Source: Desulfovibrionaceae bacterium (GTDB lineage: Bacteria > Desulfobacterota > Desulfovibrionia > Desulfovibrionales > Desulfovibrionaceae). Taken from it: a DNA stretch of 64,000 nucleotides. Position 1 is the first letter of the stretch. Each line of letters opens with the position of its first letter. The notes under the pieces are model-generated. The model was not told the DNA's origin. It made no database searches and was given only the letters and a program-made list of their open reading frames with translations. A program made the position numbers and the translations under genes. Of the stretch, positions 1 through 11,287 are shown piece after piece. The stretch is from assembly GCA_029008115.1 (NCBI GenBank), contig JAQXJC010000034.1, positions 1 through 64,000 of the forward strand, in the 5' to 3' direction.

Positions 1-1112
1 CCGTCGGAGATCAGCACGGTGCCCTTGAGGCCGCCGCAGGCCGCGCTGGTGCGGGCCTCGATGTCTTCCAGCGCCTTGCGCGCGTCCGCATCGGTGCCGG
101 CCTTCAGCTTCAGCTCGTACAGCGTGCAGCCCAGCTCGGTAAAGGCCAGCGTATCCGCATATTTGGTATATGCCTTGTGAATGGCCAGCTCCACACAGCC
201 CACGCGATCCTGCTCGCCGGTGCCGATGGCCACCGTGGCGCCATCCCTAGCAAAAATAACGGAATTGGAGGTCACGCCGGACTCTACCGCCCACGCGAAC
301 TGAAGGTCTTCCATTTCCTGCCGCGAGGGCTTGCGGGCAGCCACGCTCAGGCCGTCCCTAGTCGTGGCCGTGGCCGGCAGAAAATCCTCCGGCTTCAGGA
401 TGCGGTTCACAAAGGATTTCTGCACCACCAGGCCGCCGTCGGCCAGACTCTTGATATCAAGGAAGGATGAGGCGGCCAGCTCTTCCAGGTGCGCCAGACC
501 GGGCAGCTCCATGATGCGCAGGTTCTTGCGGCTCTTGAGCATGTCCACCACGCCCTCTTCATAGGCGGGCGCGGCAACCACCTCGAAATAGTTGGCATTC
601 ACGATTTCCGCGGCTTCTTTGGTGAAGGGATGGTTCACCACCACGGCGCCGCCGAAGGCGGCAATGCGGTCGCACCAGAAGGCCTTGCGGAGCGCATCGG
701 CCACGCCCTCGTCGGACCAGGCCGCACCGCAGGGATTGTTATGCTTGATGATCAGCGCGGCAGGCTTGGCCGACAGGTATTGCAGGATGTTCGCGCCATT
801 GTCCACATCCGTCAGATTGGTCTTGCCGGGATGCTTGCCCGCCTGAATCATGTTTTCCTCGCGCATGGCGGAAACAACGCCCTGACCAGGGCCGCGCCAC
901 GTGATGCCGCCGCAGGTGATGGCGCCTTCCGCCAGTTCGTACAGGGCCGCGGGCTGATCCGGGTTTTCGCCGTAGCGCAAGCCCTTCTCCTCGCCATCCA
1001 GCGTCCACGTGCGCTTGCGGTAGACCAGCCTTTCATCCCCCAGCAGAATGGTCATGCTGTCGGGAAAGGCATCCTTTTGCAGCGTCTTGTACATGTCTTT
1101 CAGATTGCTCAT
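1..1112 (-). CDS. purH: Phosphoribosylaminoimidazolecarboxamide formyltransferase (AICAR transformylase), 3' end cut by window edge
   Basis: Transfers a formyl group from 10-formyl-tetrahydrofolate to AICAR late in purine synthesis. About 370 codons are visible and the frame runs off the left edge without a stop. The motif KHNNPCGAA and the segment DNGANIL match the transformylase domain of PurH. The N-terminus begins almost directly with transformylase sequence, so the usual IMP cyclohydrolase domain is absent and this looks like a stand-alone enzyme; that arrangement is what I expect in desulfovibrios. The start at 1112 (MSNLKDMYKT) follows GGAG at a 6-nt spacing; in-frame ATGs also lie at 1115 and 1124. 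It lies downstream of the S24 repressor gene on the same strand. Family assignment is secure; the domain loss is partly inference because the end is not visible. Confidence 0.9.
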   Translation of the reverse strand, partial: MSNLKDMYKTLQKDAFPDSMTILLGDERLVYRKRTWTLDGEEKGLRYGENPDQPAALYELAEGAITCGGITWRGPGQGVVSAMREENMIQAGKHPGKTNLTDVDNGANILQYLSAKPAALIIKHNNPCGAAWSDEGVADALRKAFWCDRIAAFGGAVVVNHPFTKEAAEIVNANYFEVVAAPAYEEGVVDMLKSRKNLRIMELPGLAHLEELAASSFLDIKSLADGGLVVQKSFVNRILKPEDFLPATATTRDGLSVAARKPSRQEMEDLQFAWAVESGVTSNSVIFARDGATVAIGTGEQDRVGCVELAIHKAYTKYADTLAFTELGCTLYELKLKAGTDADARKALEDIEARTSAACGGLKGTVLISD

Positions 1113-1204
1113 CATGGTCTCCATACAAAGAGGTGATTGCAGGCAGGCGCCTGCGGGCCATGCGGCGGGAGAGGCAGGCGCCGTCCCACCGCCGCGCACG
1201 GCTC

Positions 1205-1966
1205 CTAGCGGACGCCAACACTGGAAATAATCATGATCACACGGCCCTTGACGGCCTCGCGCAGGGCGCCGCCGGAATAGAGCCCAAGATCGAAGAGCTG
1301 CGGCGCATATCCCCCGGCCGCGTTGTCGGCATAGAACATGATCATGGGCTTGCCATGCACCACGGCCTCGCGCGCCCGGCGCAGCTCCACGCCGGCACCC
1401 TCGCAGGCCGGATGCCGCACCAGATAGATGTTTTCAGGCTTGATGTCCCCAATGCGGCGCGTATCCACCACCACAATATCGCCCGGATGAATGCGCGGCA
1501 GCATGGAAAGGTCTTCCTTGCGCACCCGCACGGCCCATACCTCGGGCCCCACCAGCGTGCGCGGCAGGGGTATCCAGCGGTCAGGCTCCTTGCGCCGTGC
1601 GGGCAGGGCCATGCCGCAGCCCACCTCTCCCAGCAGGGGAATCAGGACATAGTCATTGGCCGCGGGAATGCGTTCTTCCGCGGCGGGAAGCCCGCTCCCC
1701 GCAGAAAAGGAGAGGCGGATGTCGGGGGTCGGAGCATATACCCCGTTCCCGTCCGGCAGCACCAGTCTCGCGCCCAGAGCCTCAAGCACCGGCTCCAGCT
1801 TTTTCAGAGTGGGAGTGGAGGCCCCGCTCAGCCAGCGGGACAGGTTGGCCTCGGAAACCGCCGCGGCACGGGCCAGATCGGCGCGGCTGGCAAAGGGGGC
1901 GCCCTGGGTGCCGCGCTTGATCAGGTCCAGCGCCGCGTCAAGCAGGCCTTGGGAATACTGGGACAT
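1205..1966 (-). CDS. HTH transcriptional repressor with S24 (LexA/CI-like) C-terminal domain
   Basis: A 253-residue cytoplasmic regulator. Residues about 25-65 form an XRE-like helix-turn-helix (LARAAAVSEANLSRWLSGAS). Residues about 105-253 resemble the S24 self-cleaving fold: EVGCGMAL carries a possible Cys117-Gly118 cleavage site and the LSMLPRIHPGDIVVVD block carries the nucleophile Ser154. The lysine of the Ser-Lys dyad is not evident: where LexA has VKRL this protein reads YLVRH or VELRRA, so autocleavage may be lost. The start at 1966 has AGAGG five bases upstream; a longer start at 2017 lacks this support. The divergent gene begins at 2170, and the 203-bp gap contains two TTACGC motifs that could be its own operators (inference). 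The target regulon is unknown. Confidence 0.85.
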   Translation of the reverse strand: MSQYSQGLLDAALDLIKRGTQGAPFASRADLARAAAVSEANLSRWLSGASTPTLKKLEPVLEALGARLVLPDGNGVYAPTPDIRLSFSAGSGLPAAEERIPAANDYVLIPLLGEVGCGMALPARRKEPDRWIPLPRTLVGPEVWAVRVRKEDLSMLPRIHPGDIVVVDTRRIGDIKPENIYLVRHPACEGAGVELRRAREAVVHGKPMIMFYADNAAGGYAPQLFDLGLYSGGALREAVKGRVIMIISSVGVR

Positions 1967-2045
1967 AGCAGCCTCTGGGAAAAAGTTCACCCTGCCGGAG
2001 GGAAGGGTGCGCGCCACCCGCCGGCAGGCGGGCGGCAGCCTTGCG

Positions 2046-2086
2046 TTACGCTGCCATTACCGATACAAATATTTTCAGATTTACGC
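2046..2086 (+). promoter_or_regulatory. Two TTACGC motifs in the gap upstream of the S24 repressor gene
   Basis: TTACGC occurs at 2046 (inside the near-palindrome GCGTTACGC) and again at 2081 (TTACGCAATT). The stretch between them, with ATACAAATATTTTCAG before the second motif, closely resembles sequence at about 7268-7300 in the AT-rich repeat island. This is a candidate operator for the neighbouring repressor; binding is inferred only from the shared motif and position. Confidence 0.4.
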
Positions 2087-2427
2087 AATTTCAATCTGGC
2101 GTGGGCCCGCCGGATGCCGTTGCGCACGGCGCGGTTCTGGCATACTATCCCCCGCACGGAGACAGTATCATGGAACACCTGCTGCAAAAAATGGCCCGCC
2201 AGCTGGACGCGCTGGACGAGGCCTCGCTCATGTCCCTCTGGGGCCAGTATGCTGCGCGCGTGAGCCGCTTCGAACCCACCAAGCGCTGGGAAGAGGCCGC
2301 GCTGGTCTTTTCGCTCATTCAGGCAAAGCGCTGGAAAAACCAGCTGTTCAACCACCACTGGGCACAGCAGGCCCGGCCAGCCGCGGCAGAAGCGCCGCAC
2401 AGCGGATTCACGCTGGACAGGCCCGAG

Positions 2428-5181
<2,754 letters not shown>

Positions 5182-5215
5182 GCCCGGTTCGCCGGGACAC
5201 GGCAGAAATACAGAG

Positions 5216-5238
5216 AGGGAGGCCCACGCCTCCCTTTT
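5216..5238 (+). terminator. Rho-independent terminator after purA
   Basis: An eight-base stem AGGGAGGC / GCCTCCCT with a four-base loop (CCAC) ends in a short T run. It lies about 35 bp after the purA stop and 24 bp before the holB start. Confidence 0.75.
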
Positions 5239-5261
5239 CCATCCCATCCAGCGAGCATGCC

Positions 5262-6155
5262 ATGCCCCCAGAAGCCTCCGCCTTCTCTCCCGTTCTTGCC
5301 CCGGAATTTGCCAGCCTGCGGCACGCGCTGGCACGTCTGCGCAGTGCCCCGCCCCAGGTCATCCTGCTGGAAGGCGGGACGGAGGAGCAGCGTGTGGCGG
5401 CGGCGCGTTACTGGGCTGCCGTGCTCCACTGCCCGCAGGGGGAAGAAGCCCCCTGCCTGTCGTGCGGCGTCTGCACGCAAATCGGCGCCGGCGCGCATCT
5501 GGACGTGCTGGCCTACGACGGCCGCATCTCCAACAGGGAGGATGAGGAGAATCCCGGCCCGGTACGCGCCCTCACCATGGAGAACGTCCGCCAGCTCAAG
5601 GCCCGCCTGCGCGATGCGCCGCACGCGGACGCCAGGCGCGTGGTCATGCTGTACGGCCTGGGCCTCACGCGCGACGAGGCCGCCAATGCCCTGCTCAAGG
5701 CGCTGGAAGAACCCTCCGCCACCACGGTCTTTGTGCTGCTGGCCCCGCAGCGGGAGCAGCTGCTCCCCACGCTGGTATCCCGCTCCTGGGTCGTGACCCT
5801 GCCCTGGCCGGACACGGACGCCCGCGATCCGGCAACCGCCGGCTGGGAGGATGCGCTGGCCGGCTTCCTGCGCGACGGCACAGGCTGGCTGGACAGGACT
5901 TCCGCACGCGGTGCGCTGTCTCCGGCTCTGGCCGGCCATATTCTGCTGGCCTGCCAGAAATCGCTGGGGGCCGTCCTGCGCGGCGGCGGCACCGCCACGC
6001 CGCTGGCCCGGGCACTGGGCCGTCTGCCGCTGGAAGCCCAGTGCGGTGCGGCCTCGCTGATCGCCCGCGCACAGGAAGCCCTTGCCGCCAATGTCAGTCC
6101 AGCCCGCGTGCTGGACTGGCTGGCCATACGCCTGTTCGCCCTGGCGCACCCGTAG
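5262..6155 (+). CDS. holB: DNA polymerase III delta' subunit (clamp loader)
   Basis: The 297-residue protein belongs to the clamp-loader AAA+ family that opens the beta clamp encoded by dnaN further along. It carries the four-cysteine zinc module (LHCPQGEEAPCLSCGVC, residues about 55-71) and the family segment DEAANALLKALEEPSATTVFVLL at about 140-162, ending in the SRS box (LVSRSW). The P-loop is degenerate (LLEGGTEEQR), as is usual in delta', which does not hydrolyse ATP. It begins 80 bp after purA, behind a terminator, so it probably has its own promoter or relies on read-through. Annotation could equally be 'DnaX-like AAA'; the degenerate P-loop favours delta'. Confidence 0.85.
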   Translation: MPPEASAFSPVLAPEFASLRHALARLRSAPPQVILLEGGTEEQRVAAARYWAAVLHCPQGEEAPCLSCGVCTQIGAGAHLDVLAYDGRISNREDEENPGPVRALTMENVRQLKARLRDAPHADARRVVMLYGLGLTRDEAANALLKALEEPSATTVFVLLAPQREQLLPTLVSRSWVVTLPWPDTDARDPATAGWEDALAGFLRDGTGWLDRTSARGALSPALAGHILLACQKSLGAVLRGGGTATPLARALGRLPLEAQCGAASLIARAQEALAANVSPARVLDWLAIRLFALAHP

Positions 6156-6290
6156 GCGCGGTGCGCACAAGCCCCGTGCCGCGCCCGGCAGCGGCCAGTA
6201 TTGCATCCTGCCCGCACCCGTGGCATGATGTTCAGTTGCTGTCGCCCCTGCGCGGCATTGCGTTCATTATCCATATACAGGAGACAGAGC

Positions 6291-6746
6291 ATGCGGAGAT
6301 CAGATCGCGAATGCCCGGATCAGGAATTCCTGCAGGACGTGCTGCATCGCGCGCAGGAACTCCAGCTCGCCCTGCACACGGATGACTATCCCTATGTCAT
6401 CTCGCTGAACTTTGTCCTGCTGGACGGCGCACTGTACATGCATTGCGCCACGGAGGGACGCAAGCTCGACCTCATTGCCGCCGATCCCCGCGTGGCCTTC
6501 ACCGCCTGCGTGGATGTGCGTGTGGACTGCGCGCACAGGACAACCTACTACAAGTCGGTATGCGGCATCGGCCATGCCGTGCTGGTAACTGACACGCAGG
6601 AAAAGGAGCGCGCTCTACAGGCCATCAGCCGCAAGTATGCCAGCCTGTGCGCCAATCCCACGCCGGAAGCGCTGTTGCGGCGCACAGGCATCATTCGAGT
6701 GGACATGGTGCGGCTCACCGGCAAACGGCATCTGCCCAAGCACTAG
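6291..6746 (+). CDS. Pyridoxamine 5'-phosphate oxidase-like flavin-binding protein (Nim-type)
   Basis: A 151-residue soluble protein of the split-barrel flavin-binding fold. The segments YVISLNFVLLDGALYMHCATEGRKLDL (quoted in part: YVISLNFVL, MHCATEGRKLDL) and ADPRVAFTACVD match the FMN-binding family that includes NimA nitroimidazole reductases and many pyridoxamine phosphate oxidase-like proteins. The start at 6291 has AGGAG at a six-base spacing; the longer frame from 6201 has no site. The natural substrate is not predictable. The gene stands alone between holB and the AT-rich repeat island. Confidence 0.8.
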   Translation: MRRSDRECPDQEFLQDVLHRAQELQLALHTDDYPYVISLNFVLLDGALYMHCATEGRKLDLIAADPRVAFTACVDVRVDCAHRTTYYKSVCGIGHAVLVTDTQEKERALQAISRKYASLCANPTPEALLRRTGIIRVDMVRLTGKRHLPKH

Positions 6747-7054
6747 CGGCACGCATTTCACTTTCTTTTTCAGCATATTCTGCTGACATCCGCACTGTTT
6801 TTGCACATTCCTTCAATGCCGGAGGCATGGCGAATTTCTGTTGCCATCATGGCCTTGAAGGTTCCCCTTCGCTGTGCCTGGGTACCGTTCCGCCCCGGAA
6901 GAAGCCCTGCGCACAACGTCTCCCCAGCATACAATCTTACATACCCCCTCTCATCACATGACGCCTGCCACTCCGGCAGCTCAGAACGCACCCTGCCGCC
7001 TCCATTCTCGCCATACAGATAAAAAAATATGTTATTACAGTGTAATAACAATAG

Positions 7055-8137
7055 TTACGCACATCGTTCAAACAGTATTACGCACATTCTCAGGCAACAT
7101 TCGTAGAGACTGTTCTGCATCATGGGAGATGATCCTGCCACGCATGTGCGGCAATCCCCCTTTCCATTCACAGTTTTGTACGCATTCTTTCCTCGCAACT
7201 TACGCAATACTGTGCGGCATCCCAGTATTACGAACATAAGGAACAGCCATCTCATAAAATAAATTATACAAATATTTTACAGTATTATATAACTTACGCA
7301 CAAAACATGCCGATTTTCTGTCACTAAAGTACCCCGGGCAGAATGACAGGGAGCGCGCTACACCACGTATCCCCCGCCTTTTCTGCCGTGCTGCCGGCAC
7401 GGATTCAGAAATTCCTGCGCAAATCACAATATTACGCACATTCTTTACAAAAATACATCTTTTCGCAAAAAGATATATTATTTCAGTATGATATATAACT
7501 TACGAACATTTTTTCGACAGAACAATACACAATTACCACAGCAGCGGCCAGCTTCAGGCATGCGAGCCCCGGTAGGGAACGCCTGCGGATGCCGGAACAT
7601 TGCCTGGGCAGCTCTCGTCATGTACATGCCAGTGATCAGGGAGCGCGCTGCACTACGTATCCCCCGCCTTTTCTGCCGTACTGCCGGCGGGGATTCAGAA
7701 ATTCCTGCGCACGTCACAATATTACGCACATTCGTTACAAATATATACTCTTTCATAAAAAGACATATTATTTCAATATGATATACAATTTACGAACATT
7801 TTTTCGACAGAATAATGCACAAATGCCACAGTAGCGGCCTGTTTCAGGCATGCGAGCCCCGGTAGGGAACGCCTGTGAATGTCGGAAAACATTGCCTGGG
7901 CAGCTCTCGTCATGTACATGCCAGCGATCAGAGAGCGCGCTGCACCACGCATCCCCCCGCCATTTCTGCCGTGCTGCCGGCACGGATTCAGAAATTCCTG
8001 CGCAAGTCACAATATTACGCACATTCTTTACAAAAATACATCTTTTCGCAAAAAGATATATTATTTCAGTACGATATATAACTTACGAACATTTTTTCGA
8101 CAGAACAATGCACAATTGCCATACTATGCGATTACGC
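7055..8137 (+). promoter_or_regulatory. Array of twelve TTACG(C/A) motifs, all in one orientation
   Basis: Copies start at 7055, 7078, 7200, 7228, 7294, 7432, 7500, 7722, 7790, 8015, 8083 and 8132. Most extend to TTACGCACA or TTACGAACA. Inside the tandem units the pair spacing is constant at 68 bp. The arrangement looks like an iteron or operator array; what binds is unknown. The motif differs from the DnaA box TTATCCACA at two central positions. Confidence 0.55.
7351..8120. repeat. Tandem 290-292 bp repeat, about 2.6 copies
   Basis: Unit A is 7351-7640, unit B is 7641-7932 and a partial unit C is 7933-8120, each beginning GAGCGCGCT. Each unit has a GC-rich half (CCCCCGCC, a CCGTGC/GCACGG hairpin in A and C, then GATTCAGAAATTCCTGCGCA) and an AT-rich half that carries ATTACGCACATTC and, 68 bases on, TTACGAACATTTTTTCGAC. 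The units differ by scattered substitutions and a few one- or two-base indels, so the array is not brand-new. More diverged copies of the AT-rich half extend left to about 7022. Confidence 0.9.
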
Positions 8138-8210
8138 TCCCTGGGGCGAGAGGGAGGAAAAGGAACAGCGGAAATGACAAAAACTGGCTGGCTGGCTGCA
8201 TGGCGCACGC

Positions 8211-8241
8211 AAAAAGGCCGCCCCGGTTTCCCGGAACGGCC
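8211..8241 (-). terminator. Rho-independent terminator after ilvD
   Basis: Read on the minus strand, GGCCG..CCGG pairs with CCGG..CGGCC around a GAAA-like loop and runs into TTTTT. It lies about 30 bp past the ilvD stop. Confidence 0.8.
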
Positions 8242-8269
8242 CTGTTGCAGGCAAGAAGGCGGATGTATG

Positions 8270-9946
8270 TTACTTCTTGTATGCCGCGCCCGTAGCAGCG
8301 GAGCTGACCAGCTTGGCGTAGCGCTTCAGGAAGGGCGAAGCCACCGTCTTGTCCGGTGCGACGTAGGCAGCGCGGCGGGCGGCCAGTTCCTCTTCGCTGA
8401 CAAGCAGGTTCAGCACGCGATTGGGAATGTCGATGAGGATTTTGTCACCGTCGCGCACCAGCCCGATGACGCCGCCGTCCGCGGCTTCGGGGGAGATATG
8501 GCCTATGGCCGCGCCATTGGTGCCGCCGGAGAAGCGGCCGTCGGTGAGCAGGGCCACATCCTTGCCCAGTCCCATGCCGGTGATGGCGGCGGTGGGGGAG
8601 AGCATCTCGCGCATGCCCGGGCCGCCGCGGGGGCCTTCATAGCGGATGACCACGGCATCGCCGGGCTTGATTTTGCCGTCCAGAATGGCGCGCATGGCGT
8701 CTTCCTCGGATTCAAATACGCAGGCGGACACCTCGCGGCACATCATTTCAGGAGCCACGGCGGACTGCTTCACCACCGCGCCCTGCGGCGCCAGCGAGCC
8801 CCGCAGAATGGCGATGCCGCCCTGGGCGGAGTAGGCCTTGTCCACGGGATGGATGACATTTTCGTCCAGAATGCGCGCATCCAGCTCCCTGAGATTTTCT
8901 CCCACGGTCTTGCCGGTGACGGTCATGCAGTCTTCATGGATGCAGCCCAGCCTGGACAGCTCCGCCATGACGGCGGGAATGCCGCCAGCGCGGTGCAAAT
9001 CCACCATATGATCCTTGCCGGCAGGGGAAAGCTTGCACAGATTGGGCGTCCTGCGGCTGACTTCGTCAAAAATATCCAGCGAGAGATTCAGGCCGGCTTC
9101 TCCGAACACGGCAGGCAGGTGCAGCACCGTATTGGTGGAGCAGCCCAGGGCCATGTCCACGGCCACGGCATTGGACACGGCTTCCTTCGTCACAATGTCC
9201 AGCGGGCGGATGCCGCGCTTCAGCATTTCCATGACCTGCATGCCGGCCTTCTTGGCCAGACGGATGCGGGCGGCGCCATTGGCCGGCGTGGTGCCGTTGC
9301 CGGGCAGGGCCACGCCCACGGTTTCGGCCAGGCAGTTCATGGAATTGGCCGTAAACATGCCGGCGCAGGAGCCGCAGCCGGGGCAGGCGTTCTCGGCCAG
9401 CTTTTCCAGCTCGGCCTCGCTCATGTCCCCGCGGCCCACGCGGCCCACGCCTTCAAAGACCGTGATGAGGTCGGCCTTGCCATGCGGGCCGTCAAAGCCG
9501 GGCATCATGGGGCCGCCGCTGACCAGAACAGAGGGAATGTTCAGGCGCATCATGGCCATCAGCATGCCGGGCACGCACTTGTCGCAGTTGGGAATGAACA
9601 CCAGAGCGTCAAAGGCGTGGGCACGGGCCATAATTTCAATGGAGTCCGCGATAATTTCGCGCGACGGCAGGGAGAAGCGCATGCCCTCGTGGTTCATGGC
9701 CAGGCCGTCGCAGACGGCGATGGCGGGAAACTCCAGCGGCGTGCCGCCGGCCATGCGCACGCCGGCCTTGGCCGCCTCGGCCAGACGATCCAGATGAATA
9801 TGGCCGGGCACCACTTCATTGGCCGCATTGACGATGCCCACCAGGGGGCGGCTGATTTCTTCCTTCGTCAGTCCCAGCGCATACAGCAGGGAACGGTGCG
9901 GGGCCTTTTCCAGCCCCTCTTTCATTTTTCCGCTGCGGAGTTCCAT
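8270..9946 (-). CDS. ilvD: Dihydroxy-acid dehydratase
   Basis: Dehydrates 2,3-dihydroxy-isovalerate and -methylvalerate in valine, leucine and isoleucine synthesis; an iron-sulfur enzyme of the cytosol. The 558 residues match the family length. Cluster-binding motifs are visible: NCDKCVPG (Cys121, Cys124) and [16 protein letters not shown] (Cys188, Cys191, Cys194), followed by the family block [12 protein letters not shown]. The start at 9946 ([11 protein letters not shown]) fits the family; a GTG four codons upstream (9958) is the alternative. Only 36 bp separate it from the upstream M23 peptidase gene, so they may be cotranscribed, although their functions do not connect. Confidence 0.96.
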   Translation of the reverse strand: MELRSGKMKEGLEKAPHRSLLYALGLTKEEISRPLVGIVNAANEVVPGHIHLDRLAEAAKAGVRMAGGTPLEFPAIAVCDGLAMNHEGMRFSLPSREIIADSIEIMARAHAFDALVFIPNCDKCVPGMLMAMMRLNIPSVLVSGGPMMPGFDGPHGKADLITVFEGVGRVGRGDMSEAELEKLAENACPGCGSCAGMFTANSMNCLAETVGVALPGNGTTPANGAARIRLAKKAGMQVMEMLKRGIRPLDIVTKEAVSNAVAVDMALGCSTNTVLHLPAVFGEAGLNLSLDIFDEVSRRTPNLCKLSPAGKDHMVDLHRAGGIPAVMAELSRLGCIHEDCMTVTGKTVGENLRELDARILDENVIHPVDKAYSAQGGIAILRGSLAPQGAVVKQSAVAPEMMCREVSACVFESEEDAMRAILDGKIKPGDAVVIRYEGPRGGPGMREMLSPTAAITGMGLGKDVALLTDGRFSGGTNGAAIGHISPEAADGGVIGLVRDGDKILIDIPNRVLNLLVSEEELAARRAAYVAPDKTVASPFLKRYAKLVSSAATGAAYKK

Positions 9947-9982
9947 ACCTTGAAACACTCCAGGTAAAATGGTGAAAAAACG

Positions 9983-11287
9983 CTATCGCACCGGATAATC
10001 ATCCGGGGAATAGTCCATCAGGCTGCGCGCTCCTTCCATATAGGCGCGCACAAAGCTCCGGTTCGCCGCAAAAGCCTCCATGCGGGCGCGGGCCACAGCC
10101 TTGCCGCGGGGATTGATGGCCTTGGCGGGGTCAATGAACGTTCCGTCCTGCTGGACGCGAAAGTCCAGATGCGGCCCGGTGGAAAGTCCCGTGCTGCCCA
10201 CAAAGCCGATGACCTCCCCCTGCCGCACACGCTGGCCCCGGGCCAGCCCGCGCGCATAGCCGGACAGATGGGAATACAGGGTCTCCAGGCCGCCGCCGTG
10301 GTCGATGACCACGTGATTGCCATAGCCGCCGCGCCAGGCGCGCCATGTGACCACGCCATCCCCCACGCTCTTGACGGGCGTGCCCGTGGGCGCGGCATAG
10401 TCCACTCCGGGATGGGGGCGGCTGTAGCCCAGCACGGGATGGCGGCGGCTGGCGCTGAATGTGGACGAGATGCGCGTGAAGGACAGGGGAGCCTGCATCA
10501 GGGCCCTGGTCAGATTCTCTCCCTGCGCATTGTAGTGACGCGGCCTGCCGCTCTCGTCCATATAGAGAAATGCCTCGTACGTGCGCCCGCGGCAGGTGAG
10601 CGCGGCTCCCAGCGTCCGTCCGTAGCCCCGGCTTTCCCCATCGCGATAGCGCTTTTCCTGCAGGACGACAAAGGTATCCCCGGCGTGCAGGTCCCGCAGA
10701 AAGTTGATTTCCGAACCGAATATCTCTGCCAGACGCAGCGCCAGCTGCGGACTTTCGCCAGCGTCCGCCACGGCTTCGAAAAGACTGTCCTCAATGCGTC
10801 CCTGCACCAGAGCCAGCTCCACGTCGTAGTGGATGCGCTCCAGCCGGGCGCGGGGCTTGTCGTCCCCCTCCACCACAAGGCGGCTCTCGTCATTGATTTC
10901 GTATTCAAAGCGCATCAGGCGGCCCGTGTCCGGATCGGAAACCACGGTATAGGGCTGCCCGGCACGGAAGGAACGCAGCGGGAAGACCTCTGACGCCGCA
11001 CGCACGTAATGCCGCACCGGCACGTCCTCTTCAATGGAAGCGGCAAGCACTTCTCCCACGGTGCTCCCTTTGGAGAATACCCCCTTCCTGACAGTTTCCC
11101 CCGCGGCCGGAGCGGGCTCGACAGGAGCATCCGGCGCCGCAGGCGCGGACGGACTCTCCGCTACGGCGGCGATCCGGGGGGACGGTGCTGCATCCTCGGG
11201 GATATCCTCGACACTGGCCAGCACTGCCAGCCAGATCGACAGCAGAAGCAGCAGGGCAAGGTCGGGAAAGAGATGTGGTCTGTTCAT
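9983..11287 (-). CDS. M23-family (LytM-like) peptidoglycan endopeptidase, membrane-anchored
   Basis: A 434-residue envelope protein. Residues about 8-25 are a hydrophobic anchor, 30-65 an Ala/Pro-rich linker, 70-250 an OapA/LysM-like N-terminal region as in MepM-type hydrolases, and 285-385 the M23 peptidase. Zinc and catalytic residues visible are His292 and Asp296 (HPGVD), His340 (LYSHLS) and His373 (GPHLDF). The usual HLH motif is HLD here, so Asp375 replaces the third zinc ligand. Asp can ligate zinc, but activity is not certain. It should act on crosslinks in the periplasm. The divergent neighbour is dnaN, 450 bp away. Confidence 0.88.
   Translation of the reverse strand: MNRPHLFPDLALLLLLSIWLAVLASVEDIPEDAAPSPRIAAVAESPSAPAAPDAPVEPAPAAGETVRKGVFSKGSTVGEVLAASIEEDVPVRHYVRAASEVFPLRSFRAGQPYTVVSDPDTGRLMRFEYEINDESRLVVEGDDKPRARLERIHYDVELALVQGRIEDSLFEAVADAGESPQLALRLAEIFGSEINFLRDLHAGDTFVVLQEKRYRDGESRGYGRTLGAALTCRGRTYEAFLYMDESGRPRHYNAQGENLTRALMQAPLSFTRISSTFSASRRHPVLGYSRPHPGVDYAAPTGTPVKSVGDGVVTWRAWRGGYGNHVVIDHGGGLETLYSHLSGYARGLARGQRVRQGEVIGFVGSTGLSTGPHLDFRVQQDGTFIDPAKAINPRGKAVARARMEAFAANRSFVRAYMEGARSLMDYSPDDYPVR

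Larger units (their letters stand above)
6747..8210. other. AT-rich intergenic island with repeats and no supported gene
   Basis: This 1.46 kb gap differs sharply from the GC-rich surroundings. From about 7020 onward it contains long A/T stretches and twelve copies of TTACG followed by C or A. From 7351 it is a tandem repeat. Open frames exist on both strands, but they overlap one another and use rare N-termini, so I do not call them genes. A small hairpin (TCAGCA / TGCTGA, 6770-6786) lies just after the flavin-protein gene. I see no tRNA and no canonical DnaA box. Confidence 0.85.

Noticed and set aside
7351-8120. CRISPR array
   Set aside because: The repeats are about 290 bp and contiguous, without spacers, and no cas gene is present.
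7055-8137. Cluster of DnaA boxes marking oriC
   Set aside because: TTACGCACA differs from TTATCCACA at two central bases, and no canonical box occurs in the island; an origin cannot be claimed.
7850-9967. A 705-codon plus-strand frame across ilvD
   Set aside because: It is antisense to ilvD and the part before it lies in the repeat island; no family resemblance.
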